Source of the DNA: Megamerina dolium
Lineage: Eukaryota > Arthropoda > Insecta > Diptera > Megamerinidae
Direction of reading: 5' to 3'
DNA: 64,000 nucleotides
Assembly: GCA_963854835.1 (NCBI GenBank)
Contig: OY978525.1
Coordinates: 29,349,253-29,413,252, forward strand
The stretch's first letter is position 1; the number at the start of each line of letters is the position of its first letter. Position numbers and translations under genes: made by a program. Of the stretch, positions 13,080 to 24,195 are shown piece after piece. The notes under the pieces are model-generated. The model was not told the DNA's origin and did no database searches. It saw only the letters and a list, made by a program, of their open reading frames with translations.

Positions 13080-13570
13080 TTTCGGAACATATTTAACTCC
13101 TACCTCTTCCCCCTACCCCCTTAGAAATTGATGCTTTTATAAAATTCGTTTCCTCCGCGCCTAGGAGTCACCCCTAGAAGAAAAAAATGTGTGAATTTCT
13201 ACTCTACATTTCATCTACCTAATATTTTTTTGGAACTTTTGGCCTATGTTCACTTTTCAGGGGTTTCACTAGCAAAATTGATATTTCATAAAATTCACTC
13301 CCACCGCTCATAGAATAGCCCTAGGATGAAACTATATGACCGACTACCTTTCAATGTTTCACCCTAAGATTTTCTTCAAACTTAATAATCCTCTATCGCT
13401 ACGTATCTATAAAATTGCGCTAAAAAAGTTTAAAAATCGACAAATAACCCCATGGCAGTCCATCGCATCGCTTCCAGCATTGTGAAATGTATGATAAAGC
13501 ACTTCCACAATTTAAAGGGCCTGTAATATCCCTATAACTGGCACGTAATCTCCTTCAGAGTTATTAAATG
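13080..13570. repeat. Diverged repeat family, locus 2
   Basis: Contains ATTCACTCCCACCGCTCATAG near 13298 and box 2 as CGACAAATAACCCCATGG at 13437-13454. A second, weaker box-2-like stretch (AATATCCCTATAACTGGCAC) follows about 90 bp later. Box 1 is degenerate here (ACTAGCAAAATTGATA). No coding capacity is seen. Confidence 0.45.
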
Positions 13571-14539
13571 TAAGACCGGCTGCCATTAGTTTTACTTTTA
13601 CAATATTTTTCGTAAGGCTGTCATACAAAATTAACGAAAAAATCATAGCTAAGGAACATTTTATTGCATAAATCCAGCGAAATGTCAAAATTATTCAATA
13701 AATATCGCAAAACGATTGATTACCATCGCTAAGGCTTTAGTACGTTGGATTTTGAAGACATGCGGTGCGCAGTGCGGGCAGTGTCCCCAGTTAAGCCATC
13801 CGAAGCTCTGGTTTGAATGTGTTGTTTTTCTGTGCTAAAGCCGATTGTGTATACTCAGGTGCGGAAAATTCAACAGCATGTTCACCAAAAATTCAAAATA
13901 TAGTATATTTTCCACTAGATGGGCTCATATACCTAGGTTCTACGGTTACAGCTATTTCCACACCTTTGAAATAATTTTTTATTACAAAACGAATTAAAAA
14001 AGTCATTAGATAATGATGGCGAATTTAAAGAAAAAAAAGAGTGCAAATCTGCCCTCGGTGAGAAAAGTAAATATTCCGGAGTTCTGACCGGAAATGAAAG
14101 TGTTTAATCTTCTCTCGAATAAATAATTTTTGAGAATTTCATTATAGATTTTTGCTAAATATTTGATTGTTTTCAAAAACATTAGATTATATACTACTAA
14201 TAGGAAGCAGCGATTGCTTCAGAGAATCGAGTACTTCAGTGCTTCAGTATATATATTTTTTATCACCGTGTAAATTTTTTACGCATCCAGTGCTCATTTT
14301 ATAATAAATGTAGCACCACAATTACACTCAACAAAAAAAAATCAATTTCACCAAACAGCTGATTTTTTGTCGTATTTTTTTGAGAAGTCATCTAATGAAA
14401 TGTGGCACTCTTATGCACTAGAGACAGCGAAAATTATTAGTTCATCTCCAATATTTTCATAATATCTTAATATCATAATGACAATGGTTCAGGTAAATAG
14501 TATTAAAATGTAGTAAATGTAAATCGATACGATTTTCAG
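13571..14539. other. AT-rich non-coding stretch
   Basis: No gene or known repeat recognised. Confidence 0.4.
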
Positions 14540-14645
14540 TACTGATTACAAGTGTCAATTCGATACTGAATACAAGCATCAATTCATTACTGAGTACAAA
14601 TATCACTTCAATACTGAGTATGATTATAGATCTTATACTGACTTC
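14540..14645. repeat. 24-bp minisatellite, about 4.4 units
   Basis: TACTG recurs at exactly 14540, 14564, 14588, 14612 and 14636. The first three units follow the pattern TACTGANTACAAGNNTCAAT. The fourth is more diverged and the fifth is partial. Although 24 is a multiple of three, no open frame crosses the array. Confidence 0.85.
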
Positions 14646-16247
14646 TGACTAATCATTATTTACTAAAATCGAGTACGAATTTGAGTACTAAGACCAAGAT
14701 ACAATTTGTTACTACAAGTCGACAAGTCTAGTAGGCCTATTATGGTTTAGGTACTCAAATTAAATACTTACTATAATAATATGGTGTCAATTCTGTTCAA
14801 AATCTAGTACATACATACTACTTTAAGTATCGGTTCTATCCACGATTACCACTAAATATTTTGGCGCGTAATTATAATCAAAATTAGAGTCATCATAAAG
14901 TTAGAGTCGACTTTTTAACAGATTTTTGTACTCGCAATATGTCAAATAAATCGATTCTACCATTAAGATGATTTTACCAGCGACTACTACTATGGGCCTT
15001 TATATTTAATACGAAATAAAATTCGAACATATACATACTAATGGCATTTGAATATTCATTATAATTACATCCTAATCAGCAAAACTTATCATTATTATCA
15101 GCAGCATTATTATAAAATTGACATATAAAAAAAAACGACTATATACTTATGAACTATATATTGCAATATGCATACATAATTCAAATTGAGTAATTTTAAT
15201 ATGTCTGGCGCCATTAAAAAGTAGCATTCAATACAATACTAGTCTACAATTCTCATGCTCTCTTTTGCATATCGTTTATTATTTTATTATAAGTATTATA
15301 AGTATTATATATTTGCAATTATAGTTGTATTTATTGTCATTTGAATCCTTCATACTCATACATACTCGTATATACATATATAGTATGAGTAACATCTTTC
15401 GCCATTCAATTACAATAATAATTCATTTTATGCTCATCTTTTACATCTTTCATATACAATACGTACATGCTATAGATAGGAGAATACAATAGCCATTTTT
15501 ACTTAAAATACTATTCATTTGTTATAAATTTTGATCATAATACGTCCGTTATTCAATACGAGTACACCCACAAATTGTAATATACTCCATATATATACAA
15601 ATAGTTTGATTATATTGTACTCTATTCTATTTTCTTTGACTTTTACTACCCAAATAATCATATATACATATAAGTTTATTGTTTTCTTACTACTTATAAC
15701 TATAGTAGAAGAGTACGAGTAATTCGTATACGTTATATGCTTGTATGCATATTGCACATGTTTTGTATATTGCACCCACACAAATTGCAGCCATTTGTGA
15801 CAAATTTCAAATACAAATAAAAATTCAATTGACAAATGAGACGTCAATGTGATTAAGCGCAGAATAATGCGTAGTTACTATATAATGTTTATAGTTATTA
15901 TTGTATATATAATATTTAAAAAAAAAAAAAAAAGAAATACATAGACATACATATTTGGGAATATCCTAAATACGAATGTGCTTATGCACTTGAGTATTAA
16001 TGGTGCTTGCATTTGCTTTCTATTATATGTATAATAGGAAAATATAATGAATGGCATGGCATATTAATGTTTTATGTGGGAATTTTTATTATGAATTATG
16101 AGTAGATTTATATATAGGTAGCATCCCAATAGAAAATTGATTAATGGCACCTTGTGCGAACGTTGTATGCTAGTTGGTAAATCATGCATAACATGAAATT
16201 GTTATGTCATTAAAGCATGATTTACTCGTACTGACTATAATTTCTCA
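14646..16247. other. AT-rich non-coding stretch
   Basis: Very AT-rich. The open frames at 15515-15847 (minus) and 15531-15722 (plus) overlap and are rich in Ile/Tyr/Asn, as expected by chance. An A15-like run occurs near 15919. Confidence 0.4.
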
Positions 16248-16260
16248 TATGTTAAGCATA
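16248..16260. repeat. Target-site duplication, left arm (SINE copy 2)
   Basis: TATGTTAAGCATA occurs here and again at 16639-16651, directly bracketing the SINE. Confidence 0.9.
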
Positions 16261-16638
16261 TGAGTGCCGTGGGTGCCGTGGGTGCCGTGGCTCAGTGGTT
16301 AGTGTGTTGGCCTTCTGATCTGTAGGTCATGGTTCAATCCCTGGTTCATGCATAACAAACTTAATATCGAAAAGATTTTTCTTTCGTACGTTACCCACCT
16401 GTCGGCAAGCAATTGGCAATTCTTCCGACAGTAACAACTTGCCATGAAAAAGCTTCTAAAAGAACTCTGTGTCAAAGCTCAGAAAAAGTGATGTCGCAAG
16501 GATTCTGCCGTTCGGAACCGGCTAAAATAATTAGGTCCCTTCTAATACTGTCCAAAATTTAACACGCACAACAGTAATTGAAGAGAAGCTCGGCCAATGA
16601 ACCCTTCGGGGCTTTAAGTGCCACATATTTATTATTAT
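16261..16638 (+). mobile_element. tRNA-derived SINE, copy 2 (most complete)
   Basis: Bracketed by a perfect 13-bp duplication, so both ends are defined (378 bp). The head carries three tandem GTGCCGTGG units (about 16264-16291) before the A-box-like GGCTCAGTGG and B-box-like GGTTCAATCC. The body contains TCTTCCGACAGTAACAACTT and CGTTCGGAACCGGCTAAAAT. The 3' end has CCCTTCGGGGCTTTAAGTGCC followed by an ATT-rich tail. There is no coding capacity. The triplicated head may record slippage or nested 5' priming. Confidence 0.95.
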
Positions 16639-16869
16639 TATGTTAAGCATAAATAGTATTCATCTATTTGGTCTCTATCACACATCTTCTATTATTTCGA
16701 AATAAATTATCAAATTACTATAGAATTATGTATTCTCCTTAATAGAGACATAAATACTTGACTTGAACACACCCATTCTTATAGAAGAATGGAACATACA
16801 CTGTAAAGTGTTACTCTGTACCGAGAATTCTAAACTGTTTAAGCTTTAACCACGCAGTGGTCAGATCAT

Positions 16870-17480
16870 TATAACGCTATTTAAGTGTGACATGAAAAAA
16901 TATGAAATTTTCAAAACACTCCGCCCACTCGGGATTAGTCGCATGTTCATCTAGCGGTACATAAAACTGTTTGATGAGACTGGAGTTGTTAAAGATCGCC
17001 ACCGGTTGGACATAAAAAGCTGTCAAATCAAGAATTTTGCGAAATCCGCTCCTAAAAGAGAAAATAATGGCCCGGAAGGGCTCCATGGGTTGAATTATTA
17101 AAAATTACTTGGAACTTGTGATTTTCAAATGCCGTACCGAATATTTGTTGACTACAGATTTCAAAAAAAATGGATGAAAAAATGTCAACGTCTTCTGTTA
17201 CAGTGCACTGATAACTTGCATAGAAAAATCTTGTTTTCCATGCAAGAAACACTTAACAGCATAGGTCGAAAAGGGTCATCTTAGTTAAAACGATCGAAAC
17301 CAACATTTATTACCTCTGCATAATGTCCTAGTTTAAACCGTCTGAATTATAAATTGTGAACTCTTTTAGAGGGCATGGTTTGTCTCATAAAAGATACTCC
17401 AACAAAGATTATCTTTAGACAGTGCGGCTATTGATGATTAGCCAGTCCGATTTAAGGCGTATTATATGTTAATAAATATT
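16870..17480 (+). pseudogene. Tc1/mariner-superfamily transposase relic, copy 1
   Basis: Homologous to 60470-61210. Matching stretches include GCCGTACCG, TGTTGACTAC and CACTGATAACTTGCA. Near the 3' part, one frame reads RGHGLSHKRYSNKDYL, matching LEDMICHKRFTNIDFL in the other copy. That is the region after the third acidic residue of Tc1/mariner transposases. Several stops and frameshifts are present. The minus-strand frames at 16877-17252 are antisense shadows. TIRs were not located. Confidence 0.55.
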
Positions 17481-17680
17481 TAAAAAAGTTGACATAAAAT
17501 GTGTGTAACAGTATTTATGTCCCTACTATTGGCGTTTTGAATTAATTTTAAGAGATTTTCGTTAGAGGACGTAACTTCTCTATATTGATTTTTAAAGCAC
17601 CGTTATTGTATTAGGCTTTCTTTTTCAGTATCTGCCATTTCGTAAAAGTGTAAGTAACCCATTATTTTTGAGCTTGATAG

Positions 17681-18254
17681 ATGTCGACCTTTGAGCCAAC
17701 AAAGCAACATTTGCGGGAAATTTTGCTTAACATGTTTAGTTCAAAGAAAAGTGCCATTGAAAATCATCAATTGCTGTTGCAAACTTATATAGGACATCGT
17801 ATATCGATTAAAGTGTGTGAGTACTGGTTTTATCATTTAAAGAGTGGTGATTTCGACATTGAAGACTACGAGCGTTCGGGCTAACCAAAAAATTTGAAGA
17901 TGAAGAATTGATGGCTTTATTGGACAAGGATTCATTGCAAACACTTCAAGAATTGGCAACATCATTGGTGGTTGACGAATCAATCAATCAATCATTTAAA
18001 AGCCACGGGAATGATTCAAAAGCAATGAAATTGGATCACATAAGAATTGAAGCCGAGAGGTTTCGAACGACGAATTTTCACATGCGAACAATTCCTTCAA
18101 CCAAATGAAAAAAAAGCATGGGTTAAGCTCAGTCAACCATTAACATCAACGGCAAAGCGGAATATTCATAGTGAGAAGCTTATGCTCTATATTTGGTGAG
18201 GTGTTGTTTATTATAAGCTGATAAAAGCGAATGAAACCATTACCGGTGGTCTTT
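17681..18254 (+). pseudogene. Mariner transposase pseudogene, N-terminal part
   Basis: The frame from 17681 begins MSTFEPTKQHLREILL and continues through the helix-turn-helix to WFYHLKSGDFDIEDYERSG, typical of mariner transposases of the mauritiana group. A stop at 17882 is followed by further blocks in shifted frames: a block rich in DKDSLQTLQELATSL, then KSHGNDSK, then the NETITGG segment near 18229. A LINE is inserted after this point, and the C-terminal coding sequence resumes at about 19246. The catalytic-domain segment between the two parts is missing. Dead element. Confidence 0.8.
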
Positions 18255-19245
18255 ACTTACTTACCTACTTACTTATGTGGCCATTACAACCAAAAATCGA
18301 TTTAGGCCAGCTGGCGCTAGTTGGCGCAAGTTAGAAATTTCAAGCGCTGACAAGTTCTACAGTACTTGCTTTTTCCACCGGAGGTTAGGTCTGCCTTTTC
18401 GGCGTCGTCCACCAGCGGGTTCTGAAGCGTGTTCTTCCATTCGTTCGACATGACCTAGCCATCGCAATCGCTGATTTTAATGCGCTTTACTATGTCGGTG
18501 TCGGCATACAGCTCATACAACTCATGGTTGTGTTTTATTCGATACTCGCCACAAACGCAAATAGGTGCAAAGATCTTGCGTAAGACTTTTCTCTCGAAAA
18601 CTGCGAGCATTCGCTTATCCGAGGAGGAAATTGTCCAGGCTTCAGCGCCATATGTTAGGACAGGCATGATGAGAGACTTGTAGAGTGTAGTTTTCGTTCT
18701 TCGAGAGAGGGCTCGACTTCTCAATTGCTTACTTGGCTCAAAGTAGCACCTGTTAGCAAGCGTGATCCTTAGCAATATTTCCAGGATGACATCATTACTT
18801 GTGTTAATGCTGGTTCCAAGGTAGAGAAAGTCCTTTACTACTTCAAAAGCGTAGTTATCAACAGTGACGTACTGTCCAAGACGCTGAGAATCTTTGTTTG
18901 TAGGTACTTCGTCTTGCCCTCGTTCACCGTGAGACCCATTTGACGCTACTCTCTTTCCAACTCTGAGAATACTGCACTAACTGCTCACGTGTTCATGCCG
19001 ATTATGTCAATATCATCGGCATTCGCTAACAGCAAGACACTTTTGTTGAAGATAGTGCCATTATGCCGTAGATCAGCACCGGTGGCCTTTATCGAACTTA
19101 ATTTGAGACGATCATTGAAAGAAAGGAAAAAGTAATTTTGCAACATGTCCACATGTAACAGAAGTCGTTCAAACATACTTACGAATTCTTGCCCCACCCG
19201 TCGTATACCCCAGACGTTGCTCCTTCGTATTACCACTTCTTTCGA
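18255..19245 (-). mobile_element. Non-LTR retrotransposon fragment (family LINE-3), inserted in mariner
   Basis: Minus strand. The 3' tail is a run of TAAG-type repeats at 18255-18275, typical of LINEs with microsatellite tails. The frame at 18455-18775 has the C-terminal RT block with SLIMPVLTYGAEAWT and RMLAVFERKVLRKIF. Further 5' the frame at 18985-19257 carries the RT catalytic box as ANADDIDIIG. Frameshifts are present. Other pieces of this family lie at 33490, 43488 and 59180. The proteins resemble the widespread LINE ORFs with a YNHELYELY motif; I do not assign a clade. It splits the mariner at 17681-19370. Confidence 0.8.
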
Positions 19246-19370
19246 TCGATGACACACGATTCGTGGATTTCCTTAAAACCTGTCGACTTCTTCCGATGCG
19301 GAATCCGTATGCTGCCAGAATAATGGGAAAAAGTCATATCGAATATCGATGGGGAATATTTTGAATAATA
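19246..19370 (+). pseudogene. Mariner transposase pseudogene, C-terminal part
   Basis: Reads SWISLKPVDFFRCGIRMLPE, then a stop, then WEKVISNIDGEYFE and a terminator. This is the usual C-terminus of mauritiana-group mariner transposases. It lies just beyond the LINE inserted at 18255-19245, so it belongs with 17681-18254. Confidence 0.75.
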
Positions 19371-21195
19371 TGTAAGTTAATTTTGTTCCTTAATTTGAAG
19401 TTAAAATCTCTAATCTATGTTGTCTTAAGCTACTTTCATTATGTCATCTGTCAAAAATTAAGCCAAATGTAATAGTAAGGGCACAAACACTCTCAAGACT
19501 CTTAGCCAAGGAAATGTAGTGACCAAATTCATAATATTTTTATAATGGATAATCCGATCCAAATGCATTTTATTACACTGGAACAAAGACGCGAATATTT
19601 GCGCACTTCAGAACCATATTTGGAAATGTTTGGCTACAATCTTTTTTAGCCAAATAGTGGTTGATTAAACATGAATTCGCCACTGCATGTCGGAATGGAA
19701 AGAACCAAGGAAAGAATGTAACGATGGAAGGAACCAAAGCCATTTTATCGTTACTTGTCATTTTTCAGAACCTTTATCAAACACAAGCCAGTGACATTCA
19801 AGACATACTCGTACATGAAATCAATTTCTAACCTGCTTAAAACCCATGGCATGTATATATGTATAAATGAACGTTGGATATTTACATATTAAATGTATTC
19901 ATACCACTGTATTAAATAACCAATTTCCATTCATAAATTGTATACTACAATAAAAATACTATTCATTTGCTATTACATTTCTACGAAAAATTTTATAGAC
20001 ATAAAATTGCTTACGCTTCTAACTAATCACCATAAGCGTGGGGTGGGTGTATAATTTTAACTAAAAACCACACTATTACGAATGTATGTTTGGTTATGTA
20101 CATATATACTTATAACTACATGTATACATTTTTATATGGTCTTTTGGTGCCTTCTGTATACTACTTATTTGAAACAATACTACGCTGGTAGACAAAAATA
20201 TGATATTTTGCTGATAATAAATTTCACACTCGCATAAATTCCATTAAGAAAATCAGCAAAAATATAAAACACCCACGTATTTAAAGTATAAGAATGAGAT
20301 GATGATAGTTTGGAAGTATGATAGTAATACTAACATTAGTCTATGTAGAAGAAGCAATTTTTAGAAGAAGAATAAACTAGAATATTATACTTACATACAT
20401 CCATACGAGTAGAAATGATGCTACTACTAGCTTGTACTAGCTATATACTCCACTACACCTACTATAATGTCATAAAATATTTCATAGACATACAACTACA
20501 TTCATATATTCATACATGCCCTGGCAATAAAAGTGAGAGTCAATTGCTCCATGTAGTTAGTTATAGAATGAGTTACAAAACGAAACTGAGATAGCAGTTA
20601 TATATTTAAAAATGAAAGCACTACTAAGAGAGTAAAGTTTATGTGCGTTCAACACTTTGTAACTAGTTCAGATCTAGTTAAAGGTAATCTAGTAAGAGTT
20701 AGTTGAACGAATGTTTGAATTTTAAAAGTTCATTTCAATTGATTTCTTTATTTATTTTGTTTTTCATTCTTTAAACAAAAATTTTATGAGACGTCATTAT
20801 TTATATGCCTTATGCACGACATGATAATTTTTAGGCAATTTACAATGACGTTTTGCACAATTCGGCCGAAATTTTGACCATAACATGATATGTTCAAGAG
20901 GACAATTTTCAATTGAAGAAACCCAATGTTTTGTATAATTCAACAAAAAAAAAAACACACACACAACATGAATATGCATGATCTTGAAAGCCAATTGTTA
21001 TATCAAATATTTTTAATCACAAGAGAGCACCCCTAAACGATAAAGGTAGGGGGTAAGTATATTCGCGGAAAATATTTTGGCACTGGAATTGTTTGGAGTC
21101 GATCATACCTTTCATGGTTCTAAGGGCAACTTCTGGAAAATTATCAGTTCATTTTAAAACCATTCTGTACGACGTTTCCCTTAGGAGGAACGATA
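19371..21195. other. AT-rich non-coding stretch
   Basis: No gene or known element recognised. Open frames at 19573-19761 and 20797-20994 (both minus) show no family resemblance. Confidence 0.4.
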
Positions 21196-21590
21196 GGAAG
21201 TACGTAGGTAGGTAGATATGAGGTGGCTGCCCCGAAGGAGGCACACTTAGGTTATCATAGGCACATTGTGTTACCACATGGTCTCTATCCCTAACTCGCT
21301 AACTCAAACCATTTTGAGCTTAAAATAAAGCGTGTGAGATCCCTCACTTGTGCCGTTGAAAGACTAGTGAGGCTGTCTGAATTATAAAAACCTAGCTGTG
21401 ACAAAAGTCGTACGTTAGGTGGGCCAATCCTATCCTTCGAGCATGTGTGCCAAGACCGCAGTGGCCTGTAATTACTCCCGTCGTGACCCTCAACAGGCTT
21501 CTATCTAGACTGAGCAGACTTTTTGTACAGTTCCAGTCTAGCTGTGACCAGATCTGTTGCGCAGTCTTGCCCGTGACGGAGTGTATCTCC
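21196..21590 (-). mobile_element. RNase H-bearing LINE, 3' fragment
   Basis: On the minus strand one frame reads TGVITGHCGLGTHARRIGLA followed by HLTYDFCHSC. This is the conserved region after RNase H in LOA/I/R1-type LINEs; compare CTGHWAIGTHAEKMG with CRSC in the element at 38.3-41 kb. The 3' terminus reads CCTTCGGGGCAGCCAC, then a tail of CTACCTACC, like the tail at 40970-40985. No intact frame. The minus open frame at 21538-21825 is not the LINE frame. Confidence 0.7.
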
Positions 21591-21790
21591 CCTTTATTGT
21601 TAGCTTACAGGTGAGTAAGGGGAGTAAGTTCAGGAAAAATGTTAAGTAGTAAATTCTGGGCTGGGAGCAAAATACATAAAAAAACAATTTTGTACGGAAC
21701 AAAAGATTGAAGAGAGGGTGTAAATAAGTATATTTAGAAAAACTGTTATGTAGTAAATATGAATATGGATCGGTCATAACCATGAGGTTA

Positions 21791-22312
21791 TAGATTAGAC
21801 AGAAGCCAGCGTTAACTGCTGCCAATCCGCATTAGCTCTGTTAACAAGTAATTTACAAGTTTCTGATAGTTTTCAGTTCGCATACTTCTTGTATACTTTC
21901 TCATTTCGAGAGTGACAGACGACAGAAATTGTAATGTAAATAAGTAATAGTAATGTAAGTGAGTTCAGTGGTTAGTGATGTACCGTAGCTCAGTGGTTAG
22001 TGTGTTGGCCTTCTGATCTGTAGGTCGTGGCTCAATCCCCGGCTGAAGAATAACAAATTTAATATCGAAAAGATTTTTCTTTCTAACGGTACCCACCTGT
22101 CGGCAAGTAATTGGCAATTCTTCCGGCAGCAACAATTTGCCATGGAAATGCTTCTAAAAGAACTCTGTGACAAAGCTCAGAAAGTGATGTCGCAAGAGTT
22201 CTGCCGTTCGGAACCGGCTAAAATAAATAGGTCCCTCTAATACTGTCCAAAATTTAACACTCACACCAGTAATGGAAGAGAAGCTCGGCCAAAGAGCCGT
22301 CTGTCTAGGCTA
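21791..22312 (+). mobile_element. MITE with TTA target duplication, containing a SINE
   Basis: Diverged, internally deleted member of the MITE family also found at 26878, 31500 and 56013. It begins TAGATTAGACAGAAGCC, keeps AACTGCTGCCAATCCGCAT and TTACAAGTTTCTGATAG, and ends CGTCTGTCTAGGCTA. It is flanked by TTA on both sides (21788-21790 and 22313-22315). A SINE occupies most of its right half. The TTA duplication fits PIF/Harbinger transposition (TWA preference); the family is therefore inferred. Confidence 0.75.
21977..22297 (+). mobile_element. tRNA-derived SINE, copy 3, nested in MITE
   Basis: Full tRNA-like head and body, but the 3' tail is lost: the sequence passes from GGCCAAAGAGCC straight into the terminal MITE sequence GTCTGTCTAGGC. 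Just before the head, CAGTGGTTAGTG appears once by itself (21966-21977), a partial duplication of the SINE's own A-box region. Confidence 0.85.
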
Positions 22313-22315
22313 TTA

Positions 22316-24195
22316 AGGGACAAAAAGCAACCTGACTGAGTGAAATCAACCCTGGATTTAAATTCAGAGATCATTTCCCTATTTTTTAATCAATAGCGCT
22401 GGAAATTGACGGTAATCAAGGCGATCCTTCATTATTCTGAAAAGAAAAAACAATTACTCTCACAATGCCTCTACGAAGTAAAAAAGCGAAGTGAAATGGC
22501 TTCTATAGGCACTTACCGAAATGTAATGTTTTACTTGGGTTGTCACATTTCATTTCTCACGATATGACAGTTCTAGTTTTTCAAGTATGCACCGTCTGAG
22601 AAATGAGCCTCATTGCTGAAAAAAAAAATTTGTTAATACTAACCATTGGCAATGGGCATTCGAAACACACCTCTTCATTTAGTTCAGGGTTTCAGTAAAA
22701 GTTTATACGAATTCACTATATTCCACAATACTGACGACGAAATAGATAAATGTGGATAATCAGTCACATTTTCGCTAAATGCGGCATTGTTTTCAACAGG
22801 GTGTGCATTATGAGGCCTTGTAATATCAGCTACCAATCCGGTCTCTCTGAATTTATCCACTGTTCACCCAAAACTTGCTGGTTTGGTCAATTAAGATCAA
22901 CTGAAATGTCCTCTTAAAACATAAAACGTGACCCCAAGAGGATCACAATTTTCTAGTAAGTTTTAACGCTTATACCGCAATATGCGATTGTTCAGCAATC
23001 AATATGTTTCATTAGAGTGAATAGTAACTAGTTCCAGGTAATGTAGAGAGCAACTGATGACCTCCAATGCAAATGTTAATAAAAATAAATAGTGAAACGT
23101 GTAAAATTATAATTATCATTTATAATCGAATATGAAAACAGTCATAGATTTCAAGAATGGAACTAGTAGAACTAGCATTGCTTGACCAGTTTCATTATAC
23201 TGCAGTAGTAGCTAAAGATGTAGATATAGTAGCACTGGACTTTGGAAAACTTTTCTAAAACAAATAATTTTCCATCAACAAACAAACAACAACATTTTCA
23301 TTTTTTGGACATAGATTTCTCATTTTAGATTTTTTATTTTTTATTTTTCGTTTTGTTATTTGTACACCCACACACACCGTACAAGTATAGCATAACTATA
23401 GTTACACTCTCCTCTGTACGTGACACTGTGAATAAGTACATATTGTCCTACAGTTAGTGTTGTTGTTGTTCTTTTTGTTGTATAACTGTGTTTGTGGTGT
23501 AACGTATGAATCAGTTTCAATGAATGACTCTATGCCATACAGATACAGTCACACACAGCCATACTCATACACATGTGTACATGGTTACCCACACACCCAA
23601 ACACATGTGGATGGCATTTCTAAGAATCATTTGGAATTGCAGCATGCCATATATGCAGTGACAAAACAATCTAACAACAATAACAACATGACAATATATG
23701 TAGTCCGAGACAATATAGCGCCCGCATAAGCAACACCAAATGCTATACCGTCGGATGCCGCCATTGCCGCCAACAAATGCCACCGGATATTCCAATGAAT
23801 AGCAAAATGTACTAGACGCTATGTGTATGTGTCGTGGTAGTAGTAGTGGGTTGATATTGTTGTTGTTTTTGTATCGTATATTAATAGTTAGTGCTTCTTT
23901 TATTGTGTAATGTTTGTTCAAAAAACACATTTTCTCAAAAAGTAACCCGAATGAATACGCAAAATATTTTCTAAATAATTTTTGATCTATTTGACTTAGT
24001 AGGCCCTTAGCAATGTGAGACGAGTGTTCTTTCAATATCCACGATAGGTGTAACAAGAATGTTTAAAGTAATCTGTGAACCGTGTTCCCTGCATTTTATA
24101 CAATCCTTAGTATTCATGGCTCTCATTTTATACCCATCGATAGCTACCAGACAGTGAAACATTTCACCAAATTTTGTTATAAAAATGATTTTCAC
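22316..24195. other. Non-coding stretch with a chance-like 163-codon open frame
   Basis: No known element. A minus-strand frame at 23565-24056 is the longest open frame here outside transposons. It has no recognisable domain and overlaps a plus-strand frame at 23457-23729. The part at 23740-23800 is more GC-rich. I see no evidence that it is translated. Confidence 0.35.

Noticed and set aside
16290..16345. tRNA gene
   Set aside because: The head has A- and B-box-like words, but the cloverleaf is imperfect (an oversized anticodon loop) and it is repeated nine times with a SINE body, so it is tRNA-derived rather than a tRNA gene.
23565..24056. 163-codon minus-strand open frame as a host gene
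   Set aside because: No recognisable domain, signal or repeat of known proteins; it overlaps another frame and its composition is not gene-like. Length alone is not enough.
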